In this document: one piece after another, positions 46,858 to 56,838 of the stretch | How positions within the stretch are numbered: position 1 is the stretch's first letter | How the letters are laid out: the number at the start of each line of letters is the position of its first letter | Source of the DNA: CAVQCX01 sp963711095 | Lineage (GTDB): Bacteria > Pseudomonadota > Gammaproteobacteria > Chromatiales > Chromatiaceae | Reading direction: 5' to 3' | NCBI GenBank assembly: GCA_963711095.1 | Contig: CAVQCX010000010.1 | Location: 149,733 to 213,732 of the forward strand | Length of the DNA: 64,000 bases | Program-made: the position numbers and the translations under genes | Notes under the pieces: model-generated | Told to the model about the DNA's origin: nothing | Database searches by the model: none | Seen by the model: the letters and a program-made list of their open reading frames with translations, nothing else

Positions 46858-47805
46858 ATGATCGCCCCCACTACCACCGGTGACCTGTTCGATGCGATGC
46901 GCGAGCGCTTGTCGCTGCAGTGGGTCGCGGGGCGCAGCGGGGGGCATCGCAGTCTGCGCGGGGATTTTCCGGGTGCGGCCGGCCAGACCCTGGTCGGTCC
47001 CCTCAACTGCATTCATCCCAACCGCATCCAGGTCATCGGGCATGCCGAGCAGGTGTATCTGGCCGGGCTCGCCGACCAGGAGCTCGGCGCCTTCATGGGC
47101 AAGCTGCTGTGCGGCGAGCCGGCCGCGCTGGTGGTGGCCGACGCGATCGAGGCGGACCCGCTGATCGCCGAGCATGCCGAGGTGAGCCAGACTCCGTTGC
47201 TGGCTTCGCCCCTGGCGGATCGGGAGCTGGTCAACGAGCTACAGTATTTTCTTACCCGCGTGCTGGCCGATCGGACCATCCTGCATGGGGTGTTCATGGA
47301 GGTCCTCGGGATGGGCGTGCTGATCACCGGCGACGCCGCCGTGGGCAAGAGCGAGCTGGCGCTCGAGCTGATCTCCCGGGGCCATCGGCTGATCGCCGAC
47401 GACGCCCCCGAGTTCTCGCGCATCGCGCCCGACATCGTCGAAGGACGCTGCCCGAGCGTGCTGCGCGAATTCCTGGAGGTCAGGGGGCTGGGGGTGCTCA
47501 ATATCCGCGCCATGTTCGGGGACACGGCGATCAAGGACAAGAAGTATCTGCGCCTGATCGTGCATCTGGCGCGTCTGAGCGAGCCGGAGCTGGGGCGCCT
47601 GGATCGGCTCTCGGGCATCAATGCCACGCGCACTCTACTGGGTCTGGAGATTCCCGAAGTGCTGGTGCCGGTGGCGCCGGGGCGCAACATGGCGATCCTG
47701 GCGGAGACGGCGGTGCGCAACCATATCCTGCGGCTCAAGGGCTATGATGCCAGCGCCGACTTGGTCGAGCGCCAGCGACGAAGCCTCGACCCCGAGGGCG
47801 GCTGA
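46858..47805 (+). CDS. hprK: HPr kinase/phosphorylase
   Basis: This 315-residue bifunctional enzyme acts on Ser46 of HPr. The P-loop is GDAAVGKS (158-165), with Ala in place of the more common Ser/Gly in the loop, followed by HRLIADDAPEF and the C-terminal HprK signature EVRGLGVLNI. The ATG at 46858 is required because the frame upstream overlaps ptsN. Its target HPr, with Ser46, is coded at 49161. Confidence 0.93.
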   Translation: MIAPTTTGDLFDAMRERLSLQWVAGRSGGHRSLRGDFPGAAGQTLVGPLNCIHPNRIQVIGHAEQVYLAGLADQELGAFMGKLLCGEPAALVVADAIEADPLIAEHAEVSQTPLLASPLADRELVNELQYFLTRVLADRTILHGVFMEVLGMGVLITGDAAVGKSELALELISRGHRLIADDAPEFSRIAPDIVEGRCPSVLREFLEVRGLGVLNIRAMFGDTAIKDKKYLRLIVHLARLSEPELGRLDRLSGINATRTLLGLEIPEVLVPVAPGRNMAILAETAVRNHILRLKGYDASADLVERQRRSLDPEGG

Positions 47806-47841
47806 TTCGCCAGCGCGCCTCGCGCCCAACCCCCGCCTGTC

Positions 47842-47847
47842 TATAAT
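47842..47847 (+). promoter_or_regulatory. Consensus -10 element upstream of rapZ
   Basis: A perfect TATAAT lies 45 bases before the rapZ start in the 87-bp gap after hprK. No clear -35 was found, so it is a candidate internal promoter only. Confidence 0.35.
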
Positions 47848-47892
47848 GGGTGTTTGGTCACACAACCCTGGGCACGGGGATTGCTCCGTTCC

Positions 47893-48747
47893 ATGAGACT
47901 GATCATCGTCACGGGTCTGTCTGGCTCCGGCAAGAGCATCGCCCTCAACACGCTCGAAGACCAGGGCTATTTCTGTATCGACAACCTCCCCATCCCGTTG
48001 CTGGAGGCCCTGGCCGAGCACCTCGTCGGTGATCGTGACCCGAATTACGCATGGACCGCGGTGGGCATAGACGCACGCAGCCGCGCCGACCTGCTCTCGC
48101 GGGTGCCCCAGGTGGTGCACCATCTGCGCGAGCGCGGCACGACCTGCGAGGTGCTGTTCGTCGAGGCCGAGGACGAGACCCTGATCAAGCGCTTCAGCGA
48201 GACCCGTCGCAAGCATCCGCTCACGGATGGGAGGGTCTCCCTCGCCGAGGCCATCCAGCGTGAGCGCGAGCTGCTGAGCTCGATGCGCAGTCTCGCCGAC
48301 CTGCAGATCGACACCACCCATTACAACGTCCACCAGCTGCGGGATCTGGTCCGGGATCGGGTGTCCGCACGGGAAACCGGCAAGGTATCGACGCTGCTGC
48401 AGTCCTTCGGCTACAAGCACGGGATTCCGGCGGATGCCGACTTCGTGTTCGACGTGCGCTGCCTGCCCAACCCCCACTGGCGCGTCGAGCTGCGTCCGCT
48501 GAGCGGCCGGGACCCGCAAGTCGTGGCCTTTCTGGAGAGCCATGGCGACGTCCGGGACATGCGCAATCTGCTGGCGGCGTTCCTGGAGCGCTGGATACCC
48601 TGCTTCGAGGCGGACGGACGCAGCTACCTGACGGTGGCCGTGGGCTGCACCGGCGGCCAACACCGCTCGGTCTACATGATCGAGGCGCTTGCAGGGCATC
48701 TGCGCAGCCTGGGGCGCAGCGTGCTCACCCGGCACCGGGAGCTTCTC
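47893..48747 (+). CDS. rapZ: RNase adapter protein RapZ (reads in frame into the EIIA domain)
   Basis: RapZ-type P-loop protein with GLSGSGKS (8-15), CIDNLPIPLLE and the C-terminal RNA-binding core (VDVRCLPNP-like FDVRCLPNPHW, GCTGGQHRSV). In enterobacteria it guides RNase E to the sRNA GlmZ. The family normally ends right after LTRHREL. Here no stop follows: the frame runs through LL into the next domain at GTG 48748, giving one 423-residue reading frame. One extra base would explain this, because TGA overlaps the GTG in the adjacent frame (GTGA). Confidence 0.92.
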
Positions 48748-49164
48748 GTGAGCATCGGCATCCTGATCATCACCCACAATGGCATCGGCTCGTCGCTGCT
48801 GGAGACTGCCACCAACATGCTTGGGGTCTGTCCCCTGCACACCGAGACCCTGGCGGTGACCCCCGATGCTGACCCCGACCTGGTGCTGCAGCAGGCCCAG
48901 GGCATGGCGGAGGACCTGGATCAGGGCGACGGCGTGCTGGTGCTCACCGATATGTTCGGCTCCACGCCCAGCAACATCGCCACCGGCCTACGTCGTCCCG
49001 GGCGGGTGGCGGTGGTGGCGGGGCTGAACCTGCCGATGCTGGTGCGCGTCCTCAACTACCCGACCCTGGACCTGCAGGCCCTGGTCGAGAAGGCAGTCAG
49101 CGGCGGCAATCGCGGGGTGCTCTGTTGCCGCCGCCCGGAGCGGGAGGGCCTGGGCGGGAGATGA
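48748..49164 (+). CDS. PTS EIIA component, mannose family
   Basis: A domain of about 138 residues beginning at GTG 48748 with SIGILIITHNGIGSSLLE, the EIIA-Man fold with phospho-His10 in ITHNG. VLVLTDMFGSTPSNIA is the partner-binding loop. With HPr and EI downstream it can take phosphate; no mannose-type IIB/IIC/IID genes are present, so a regulatory role is likely. In this sequence it is continuous with rapZ. Its stop overlaps the ptsH start by four bases. Confidence 0.88.
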   Translation: MSIGILIITHNGIGSSLLETATNMLGVCPLHTETLAVTPDADPDLVLQQAQGMAEDLDQGDGVLVLTDMFGSTPSNIATGLRRPGRVAVVAGLNLPMLVRVLNYPTLDLQALVEKAVSGGNRGVLCCRRPEREGLGGR

Positions 49165-49430
49165 TCACCAGGCCGATCCTGATCGTGAACAGACTGGGCC
49201 TGCACGCGCGCGCCGCAGCCAAGTTCGTGACCTGCGCCAACGGCTACGCGAGCGAGATCCATCTCGAGCGCAACGGTCAGCGTGTCAATGGCAAGAGCAT
49301 TATGGGCGTCATGATGCTGGCCGCAGGCAAGGGCTCCCAGCTCATCCTCTCGGCCGCCGGCGAGGACGAGGCCGATGCCATCGATGCGCTGGAGAGCTTG
49401 GTGGGGCAGCGCTTCGGGGAGGGCGAATGA
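49161..49430 (+). CDS. ptsH: Phosphocarrier protein HPr
   Basis: This 89-residue HPr has the catalytic His15 in RLGLHARAA and the regulatory Ser46 in NGKSIMGVMM, the target of HprK coded upstream. It starts at ATG 49161 and overlaps the EIIA stop by four bases and the ptsI start by four. Confidence 0.96.
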   Translation: MITRPILIVNRLGLHARAAAKFVTCANGYASEIHLERNGQRVNGKSIMGVMMLAAGKGSQLILSAAGEDEADAIDALESLVGQRFGEGE

Positions 49431-51181
49431 CGCTGGCCTGCTACGGCATCGGGGTCGCGCCGGGCATCGCCATCGGGCCTGCCTATCTGCTCACCGGCCG
49501 CGATCCCCTGGAGGTCGTGCCCCGCTCGGTGCTGGCGGGGGCGGTGGAAACCGAGGTGCACCGCTTCTACGCCGCCGTCGAGGCCGCGCGCATCGATCTG
49601 GGGGCGGTGCGCGCGAACATCCCTCCCGACACTCCGAGCGACATCGCCGCGTTCATCGACACCCATCTGCTGATGCTGCAGGACTCGGCGCTCATCACCG
49701 CGCCCGCGGAGATGATCCGAGAGCACCGCTACAGCGCCGAATGGGCCCTGCGCCAGCGACGCGACAGGCTGGTTCGGGTGTTCGAGGAGATGGACGATCC
49801 CTATCTGCGCACCCGACGCGATGATGTCGATCACGTCATCGGCCAGATCCTCAAGCATCTCGTGGGCGTGCCAGACACCGGAACCGAGGAGCCGCCCACG
49901 CTGGAGGGGCGTATCGTTCTCGCCCAGGATCTCAGCCCGGCCGACACCATCCTGCTGCGCAACAGCGGGATCGCCGGATTCGTGACCGAGTACGGCGGAC
50001 CCATGTCGCACACCGCCATCCTGGCGCGCAGCCTGGGGCTGCCCGCGGTCGTCGGGGTGCGCCACGCCACGCGTTGCCTGCGCCACAACGAGCCGTTGAT
50101 CCTCGACGGCGAGCTGGGCGTAGTGCTCGCCGCCGCGGACCGGCGCATCGTCGCCCAGTACCAGCGGCGGGTGCAGCTGCAGCTCCTCCATCTCCACGAT
50201 CTCGCCGCCCTGGCGAGCAAGCCCGCGCTCAGCCTGGACCGCCAGCGCGTCACCCTGATGGCTAATATCGAGCTTCCCGAGGATATCCAGGCGGCGCGCG
50301 AGGTCGGCGCCGATGCGGTCGGGCTGTACCGGACCGAGTTCCTGTACATGAACCGACCCACCGTCCCCGAGGAAGCGGAGCACTACGAGACCTATCGCCG
50401 GGTGGTGGAGGATCTGGACGGGCTGCCGATCCATATCCGCACCCTGGATTTGGGCGCGGACAAGAGTGTGGACAGCTGCGCCGCCGGCATGATGCCGACC
50501 TGCAACCCCGCCCTCGGGCTGCGTGCGATCCGCCTCTGTCTCAAGGAGCCCGCGCTGTTTCGGCCGCAGGTGCGTGCCATCCTGCGGGTCGCGGCGCTCG
50601 GGCCGGTGCGCATGATGCTGCCGATGCTCTCCTCGATCTCGGAGCTGCACCAGGTCATGGCCCTGATCGACAGCATCAAAGAGGAGCTTCGCCGCGAAGG
50701 CGCCGATTTCAATCCGAGCACGCCCATCGGCGGTATGATCGAGGTGCCCGCAGCGGCACTCTCGGCGCTGAGCTTTGCCCGGCATCTGGACTTCCTCTCC
50801 ATCGGCACCAATGACCTCATTCAGTACACCCTGGCCATCGACCGGGTGGACGAAGAGGTGAGCTATCTGTACGACCCCCTGCATCCGGCGGTGCTCAAGC
50901 TCATCCGCCAGACCATTGATGCCGCCGACCAGGCGGGCATCCCGGTCTCCATGTGCGGCGAGATGGCCGGCGATCCGCGTTACATCCCGCTGCTGCTGGG
51001 CATGGGGCTGCGCCAGCTCAGCATCCAGCCGCGCGCCCTGCTCGAGGCCAAGCGTGTGATTCTGTCTTGTGACGTGCATCGCCTGCGAGAGGCGGCCGAA
51101 AAGCTGTTTCTCGTCATCGACCAGCAGGACGACCTCGGCGCACTGCTTGCGGACCTGCAGCACGGGCTACCGGGCCTGTGA
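49427..51181 (+). CDS. ptsI: Phosphoenolpyruvate-protein phosphotransferase (Enzyme I)
   Basis: This 584-residue Enzyme I transfers phosphate from PEP to HPr. The phospho-histidine is His195 in GGPMSHTAILAR. The PEP-binding domain includes TEFLYMNR, MLPMLSS and the active-site cysteine in PVSMCGEMAGDP. It lacks the GAF domain of EI-Ntr, so it is of the sugar-type size. It is the last gene of the phosphotransfer cluster. Confidence 0.96.
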   Translation: MTLACYGIGVAPGIAIGPAYLLTGRDPLEVVPRSVLAGAVETEVHRFYAAVEAARIDLGAVRANIPPDTPSDIAAFIDTHLLMLQDSALITAPAEMIREHRYSAEWALRQRRDRLVRVFEEMDDPYLRTRRDDVDHVIGQILKHLVGVPDTGTEEPPTLEGRIVLAQDLSPADTILLRNSGIAGFVTEYGGPMSHTAILARSLGLPAVVGVRHATRCLRHNEPLILDGELGVVLAAADRRIVAQYQRRVQLQLLHLHDLAALASKPALSLDRQRVTLMANIELPEDIQAAREVGADAVGLYRTEFLYMNRPTVPEEAEHYETYRRVVEDLDGLPIHIRTLDLGADKSVDSCAAGMMPTCNPALGLRAIRLCLKEPALFRPQVRAILRVAALGPVRMMLPMLSSISELHQVMALIDSIKEELRREGADFNPSTPIGGMIEVPAAALSALSFARHLDFLSIGTNDLIQYTLAIDRVDEEVSYLYDPLHPAVLKLIRQTIDAADQAGIPVSMCGEMAGDPRYIPLLLGMGLRQLSIQPRALLEAKRVILSCDVHRLREAAEKLFLVIDQQDDLGALLADLQHGLPGL

Positions 51182-51408
51182 CCCGGCGTGCCTCACTCCC
51201 CGCCGATAGTGGGCGCCCTCTCGGCAACCCGGAGCGTCTCCGACAAGCGTATCTCCCAGGGGGCCGACTTGACCCCTGTCTCCCCGATGAAGGGCGAGTC
51301 GGCGCCCGGGATTTCCGGTTTCCGGCAGCCGGCTGATACACTCTGCCGCCGGGTGGCGCTGCAGGCGTCGCCCGGCGTCCCTTGCTCGGTCCGGGAAACG
51401 CCCGCTAC

Positions 51409-52773
51409 ATGTCCGCTGAGACCCTGCAGACAGCTTCTCCCCGAAATCGCCTGGAACGGCTCCAGGAGATCCTCGACCGTGGTGCTCTCAAGCATGCGGC
51501 CAAGCTGCTCAACGCCCTGCAACCGGCCGAGATCGCCCACCTGTTGGAGTCCCTTCCGTACGCCGAGCGGGAGATCGTCTGGGGCCTGGTGAGCGAGGAC
51601 AAGGACGGCGAGGTGCTGCTGCACGTCAACGACGAGGTCCGGGCCGATCTCATCCGCAAGATGGACCTGCCAGAGCTGCTCGCCGCGGTCGAAGGACTGG
51701 ATACCGACGACCTCGCCGACCTGGTCCAGGATCTGCCTCTGACCATTACCGGGCAGGTGCTCGATTCCCTCGACGTACAGCGCCGGGGCCGTCTGGAGCG
51801 GGTGTTGTCCTACGGCGAGGATACCGCCGGCGGCCTGATGAACACCGATCCCATCACGGTGCGCCCTGAGGTACCCCTGGACGCGGTGCTGCGCTATCTG
51901 CGGCGTCTGCGCGATCGCATCCCGGAGGCCACCGATGCCTTGTTCGTCGTCACCCGGGAAAACAGGTACCTGGGGGTGCTCTCGATCACCGAGCTGCTGA
52001 CCCATGACCCCGAAGACACGGTCGCCGAGGTGATGAGTCTGGACCTGGAGCCGATCCTCGCCCGGGACAGCGCCCGTCAGGTGGCGAGCCGGTTCGAGCA
52101 CTATGACCTGGTCTCGGCGCCGGTGGTGGACGAGCAGGGGCGGTTGGTCGGGCGCATCACCATCGACGATGTGGTCGACGTCATCCGCGAGGAGGGCGAG
52201 CATGCCTTCATGGGCCACGCGGGCCTGTCCGAGGACGCGGACATGTTCGCCCCGGTGCTGCTCAGCGCCCGGCGCCGGGCGCTCTGGCTCGGTGTGAACC
52301 TGCTCACGGCGTTTCTCGCGTCCTGGGTGATCGATCTGTTCGAGGCGACCATCGACCGGGTCGTCGCACTCGCGGTGCTCATGCCGATTGTCGCCAGCAT
52401 GGGTGGCATCGCCGGCAGCCAGACGCTGACCCTGGCCATCCGCGGTCTCGCGCTGGGTCAGCTCTCGGCCAAGAATGTGCGATCTCTGCTGTTGAAGGAG
52501 CTGGCGGTCGGCCTGCTCAACAGCCTGATCTGGGCCGCCGTGGTGGCGCTGGTCACCGGTCTCTGGTTCGACAGCCTCGCGCTGTCGCTGCTGATTGCCG
52601 TGGCCATCACCATCAATCTGCTGTTCGCCGCCTTTTCCGGGGCCTTGCTGCCCCTGGCCCTGGTCCGCATCGGCATCGACCCGGCGCTGGCCGGCAGCGT
52701 GCTGCTCACCACCGTCACCGACGTGGTCGGATTCATGGCCTTCCTGGGTCTGGCAACCCTGTTCCTGCGCTGA
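51409..52773 (+). CDS. mgtE: Magnesium transporter MgtE
   Basis: This 454-residue protein has the MgtE N domain (HAAKLLNALQPAEIAHLLESL), two CBS domains (about 130-255, NTDPITVRPEV, VVDEQGRLVGRITIDDV) and five membrane helices from about 285. PIVASMGGIAGSQ is the ion-channel signature. The ATG at 51409 follows the ptsI stop by 227 bp and probably has its own promoter. Confidence 0.95.
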   Translation: MSAETLQTASPRNRLERLQEILDRGALKHAAKLLNALQPAEIAHLLESLPYAEREIVWGLVSEDKDGEVLLHVNDEVRADLIRKMDLPELLAAVEGLDTDDLADLVQDLPLTITGQVLDSLDVQRRGRLERVLSYGEDTAGGLMNTDPITVRPEVPLDAVLRYLRRLRDRIPEATDALFVVTRENRYLGVLSITELLTHDPEDTVAEVMSLDLEPILARDSARQVASRFEHYDLVSAPVVDEQGRLVGRITIDDVVDVIREEGEHAFMGHAGLSEDADMFAPVLLSARRRALWLGVNLLTAFLASWVIDLFEATIDRVVALAVLMPIVASMGGIAGSQTLTLAIRGLALGQLSAKNVRSLLLKELAVGLLNSLIWAAVVALVTGLWFDSLALSLLIAVAITINLLFAAFSGALLPLALVRIGIDPALAGSVLLTTVTDVVGFMAFLGLATLFLR

Positions 52774-52818
52774 GCGCTACGGCCTTGCGTCATCGGATCT
52801 CGTGGGTTTCCCTGCCTG

Positions 52819-52895
52819 GCACCTAGCACCTAGCACCTAGCACCTAGCACCTAGCACCTAGCACCTAGCACCTAGCACCTGGCACCTAGCACCTG
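52819..52895. repeat. Heptanucleotide tandem array, (GCACCTA) x 11
   Basis: Eleven contiguous copies of GCACCT(A/G) fill 77 bp with only two A-to-G changes (units 9 and 11). The array lies between the ends of mgtE and the convergent ybeL-like gene, so it is transcribed from neither as coding DNA. Confidence 0.95.
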
Positions 52896-52916
52896 ATTGC
52901 GGCAGGAATGCCGCCG

Positions 52917-53492
52917 CTACGCTTTCTTGATGTCCCCGGCCGGCTCGCTCGCTTTCGTGCCTTTCCCTTCCCGGCGAAATTCGGTCTTCTTGCAGGTCGG
53001 GCAGGGCGGGATGTGGCCCGCCTTGTGGAAGTGCATCTGTTTGCCGCAGCTAGTGCAGACCAGGGTGCCCGGGCCGGTGACCTCGCCGGTGCGATACAGC
53101 TCGGCGTGCAGCGCCCGCTCGGCGAGCTCGCGAAGCTGCAGGCTGGTCTGGTCCGCGACGCTCGCGAACATGTCGAGCAGCCTGGTCTCCACCAGGCGCA
53201 GGTCGAACCCGATCCAGCTGCGCATCTCCTCCCCGGTCGCGGCAAGGTAGTGGGCCGCATCCTCCATGTCGCGCTGGATATACCGGCCGAGCCGCTCCGC
53301 CTCCTCCCGGGTAAGCTCCCCCAGCTCCACGGCGCGCTCGCGGGCCTGGTCGATACTGTGCCTGAGCGCCGGCACTCCCCGGTCTTCGATCCGGTGCAGC
53401 GTGTCATCGACCCGCTCGAGCATGGTGTCGTAGGCGTTGACCAGGCGGTCGATCAGATCGGGGCTCGGCGGCTTCTGGTTGTTCTGGGTCAT
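52917..53492 (-). CDS. Zinc-ribbon protein of the DUF1451/YbeL family
   Basis: A 191-residue protein with a long helical N-terminus (DLIDRLVNAYDTMLERV, ARERAVELGELTREEAERLG) and a C-terminal zinc ribbon CTSCGKQMHFHKAGHIPPCP plus CKK. It matches the DUF1451/YbeL family in length and order. The start ATG 53492 (MTQNNQK) is chosen by family fit. It is divergent from leuS, as in E. coli. The function is unknown. Confidence 0.85.
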   Translation of the reverse strand: MTQNNQKPPSPDLIDRLVNAYDTMLERVDDTLHRIEDRGVPALRHSIDQARERAVELGELTREEAERLGRYIQRDMEDAAHYLAATGEEMRSWIGFDLRLVETRLLDMFASVADQTSLQLRELAERALHAELYRTGEVTGPGTLVCTSCGKQMHFHKAGHIPPCPTCKKTEFRREGKGTKASEPAGDIKKA

Positions 53493-53658
53493 GGACGTTG
53501 ACCTCGCAGGGTAGTGACAGCACGCGCTTGTCCATACAGTTTGGACCAGGCCGGGCGCGGCTCCAAATCCGCTGTCGCCGGCATCGGCTCGCAGTCGCAG
53601 AAGCGCAACCGCTGCGGTATCCTTTCGCGATTCCGCAACAGCCGCCACCGACCGTCCC

Positions 53659-56239
53659 ATGCAGGAAGATTACGATCCCGCCGCCATTGAGCGGGCCGCC
53701 CAGGCGCACTGGGAGGCCGAGCGCAGCTTCCGGGTCGCCGAGGACCCGGAGAAGGCGAAATTCTACTGTCTGTCCATGTTCCCTTACCCCAGCGGGCGCT
53801 TGCACATGGGGCACGTGCGCAACTACACCATCGGCGACGTGATCGCGCGCTACCAGCGCATGCTGGGTCGCAATGTTCTCCAGCCCATGGGCTGGGACGC
53901 CTTCGGGCTGCCGGCCGAGAATGCGGCGCTGAAGAACCGGGTCGCCCCGGCGCGCTGGACCTACGACAACATCCAATACATGAAGGCCCAGCTCAGGCGC
54001 CTGGGCTTCGGCTACGACTGGGACCGGGAGCTGGCGACCTGCGATCCGGACTACTACCGCTGGGAGCAGTGGCTGTTCACGCGCCTCTATCGCAAGGGCC
54101 TCGTCTACCGCAAGAGCTCGCTGGTCAACTGGGACCCGGTGGACCAGACCGTGCTGGCCAACGAGCAGGTGATCGACGGGCGGGGCTGGCGCTCCGGGGC
54201 GCCGGTCGAGCGGCGCGAGATCCCCCAGTGGTTCGTGCGCATCACCGCCTACGCCGACGAGCTGCTGGAGGAGCTCGACCGCCTGGAGGGCTGGCCGGAG
54301 CGGGTGCGCACCATGCAGCGCAACTGGATCGGCCGCTCCCAGGGGGTGCAGCTGGATTTCGCCCTGGACGGCCGGGAGGGCGCCCTGACGGTGTTCACCA
54401 CCCGTCCCGACACCCTCATGGGCGTAACCTATCTGGCGGTGGCCGCCGAGCACCCGCTCGCCCTGGAGGCTGCTCGGAGAGACGCACCGCTCGCCGCCTT
54501 CATCGAGGAGTGCCGTCACGGAGGCACCTCCGAGGCCGAGCTGGAGACCGCCGAGAAGCGGGGCATGGCGCTCGGCATCCACGCCGTCCATCCGGTGAGC
54601 GGGGATCGGGTGCCGGTTTACGCCGCCAACTTCGTGCTCATGGGCTATGGCACCGGCGCGGTGATGGCGGTGCCCGCCCACGACGAGCGCGACCATGCCT
54701 TCGCGCACAAGTACGGGATCCCGATCCGCCAGGTGATCCGACCAGCCGACGCAGGGGCGGTCGCCATCGATGCAGCGGCGTTCGTCGACAAGGGCGTGCT
54801 CTTCGACTCCGGACCCTTCGACGGTCTAAGCTTCCGAGCAGGCCTTTGACGCCATCGCTGCCTGGCTCGCGGCGCGCGGCCGCGGCCGTAAGACCGTTCA
54901 GTACCGTCTGCGTGACTGGGGCGTCTCGCGCCAGCGCTACTGGGGGGCGCCCATCCCCATGATCCACTGCGCGCACTGTGGCGTGGTGCCGGTGCCGGAC
55001 AAGGATCTGCCGGTGGTGCTGCCCGAGGACGTGGCCTACGACAAGCACACCATCAACCCGATCAAGGCAGATGCAGACTTCGCGGCGGTGGCCTGTCCCG
55101 AGTGCGGTGCGCCGGCCCGGCGCGAGACCGACACCTTCGACACATTCATGGAGTCGAGCTGGTACTACGCCCGCTATGCCTGTCCGGACAACGGCAAGGC
55201 CATGCTGGACGCCCGCGCCGACTACTGGCTGCCGGTGGACCACTACATCGGCGGTATAGAGCACGCCGTGCTGCACCTGCTCTATGCCCGCTTCTACCAC
55301 AAGCTGCTGCGCGACGCCGGGCTGGTGAAGTGCGACGAGCCCTTCACCCGGCTGCTCACCCAGGGCATGGTGGTCGCCGAGACCTATTACCGGGAGGACG
55401 ACGCGAGTCACAGACACTGGTACAACCCGGCCGAGGTCGAGGTGGAATGCGACGAGCGGGGCCGCCCGCTGAGCGCACGCCTGGCCGGCGACGGTCAGCC
55501 GGTGGTGATCGGCGGCATGGAGAAGATGGCCAAGTCCAAGAACAACGGCGTCGATCCCCAAACCCTAATCGACCGCTACGGGGCCGACACCGTGCGCCTC
55601 TACACTATGTTCACCGCCCCGCCCGACCAATCCCTGGAGTGGTCCGACGACGGGGTCGAGGGGGCCCACCGGTTCCTGAAGCGGCTCTGGGCTCTGGCGG
55701 CGGGGAGCGCCTCGACCTCGGGTCCCGGTGATCTTTCCGCCCTGGACGCGGCCCAGAAGCGGGCTCGGCGCGAGATCCACGAGACCCTGAAGAAGGCTCT
55801 TTACGACTATGAGCGCCAGCAGCTCAACACGGTTGTCTCCGCCTGCATGACCATGGTCAACAGTCTCAACCGGCTGGGCGTCGCAGCGGGCGACCGCGCG
55901 GTGCTCCACGAGGGGCTTGGTATCCTGCTCCGGCTGCTCGCGCCCATCGCCCCGCACCTGACCCATCAGCTCTGGCGCGACCTCGGCTACGGCGCCGACA
56001 TTCTGGACGCCGGCTGGCCGGCGCCGGACGAAGCGGCGCTGGCCCAGGACAGCATCGCATACGTGGTCCAGGTCAACGGCAAGCTGCGCGGCAAGGTCCA
56101 GGTGCCGGCCAGCGCCGAGACGGCCGCCATCGAGCGCGCCGCCCTGGCCGAGCCCAACACGCAGCGCCATCTCGCGGGCCTGCAGGTCGCCAAGGTCATC
56201 ATCGTGCCCGGCAAACTGGTGAATATCGTCGCCCGATAG
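53659..56239 (+). CDS. leuS: Leucyl-tRNA synthetase (frameshifted in this sequence)
   Basis: Class I synthetase charging tRNA-Leu. The first part carries the HIGH-type motif PYPSGRLHMGH (43-52) and the editing domain (TTRPDTLMGVTYLAVA, GTGAVMAVPAHDERD). A surplus base near 54831-54834 (CTAAGCTTCCGAG) ends this frame at 54849. The coding sense goes on in another frame as SEQAFDAIAAWLAARG with RLRDWGVSRQRYWGAPIP and the KMSKS-type KMAKSKNNG. Repaired length is about 859 residues, as in E. coli. The editing and anticodon regions are otherwise intact. Confidence 0.94.
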
Positions 56240-56319
56240 AGACAGACATCCGAGCGGTCCCGGGGGCATGAGAGAATCCCCGGAATCGAGGTCCGCGCTG
56301 ATCAACCCTGGAACAGCCC

Positions 56320-56835
56320 ATGATAAAGCCCGTCCAACGCCCTCTGCGCTCCCGCCTGCCTCTGTGGCTGGTGCTGATGTTCATGCTGTCCGGCTGCGGC
56401 TGGCAGCTGCGAGGCTCCGTGGATCTGCCCCAGCGGATCTCCCCGGTGTTTGTCAGGGGGGCCTCGGACTTCTCGCCCATGGCCAAGGCCGTCGAGCGCG
56501 CGCTCGCGGCCTCGGGGGCGCGCGTCGCCCAACACGCCGGCGAGGCCGCTAGCGTGCTGCACCTGCTGAGTGACGACGCCGACCGGCGCCTGGTCTCGGT
56601 CGACGGCCGCGGCAAGGCCCTGGAATTCGAGCTCATCGAGAGCGCCCAGTTCGAGCTGCTCGACGCCGCGGGCAAGCAGCTGGTGGGTCCCCAGCGGGTC
56701 AGCAGCCAGCGGGTCGTGCTCAACCCGGAGATCGAGACCCTGGGCAAGCAGCGTGAGGAAGAGGACACCCGCCGGGCCATGCGCGAGGACCTGGCGGTGG
56801 CCATCCTGGAGCGCCTGAGGGCGCAGCTGCACTGA
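56320..56835 (+). CDS. lptE: LPS assembly lipoprotein LptE
   Basis: This 171-residue lipoprotein has a type II signal with lipobox LSGC (Cys26), followed by GWQLRGSVDLP, the start of LptE/RlpB. It plugs the LptD barrel in the outer membrane. It lies between leuS and holA, the conserved order. Confidence 0.9.
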   Translation: MIKPVQRPLRSRLPLWLVLMFMLSGCGWQLRGSVDLPQRISPVFVRGASDFSPMAKAVERALAASGARVAQHAGEAASVLHLLSDDADRRLVSVDGRGKALEFELIESAQFELLDAAGKQLVGPQRVSSQRVVLNPEIETLGKQREEEDTRRAMREDLAVAILERLRAQLH

Positions 56836-56838
56836 GCC

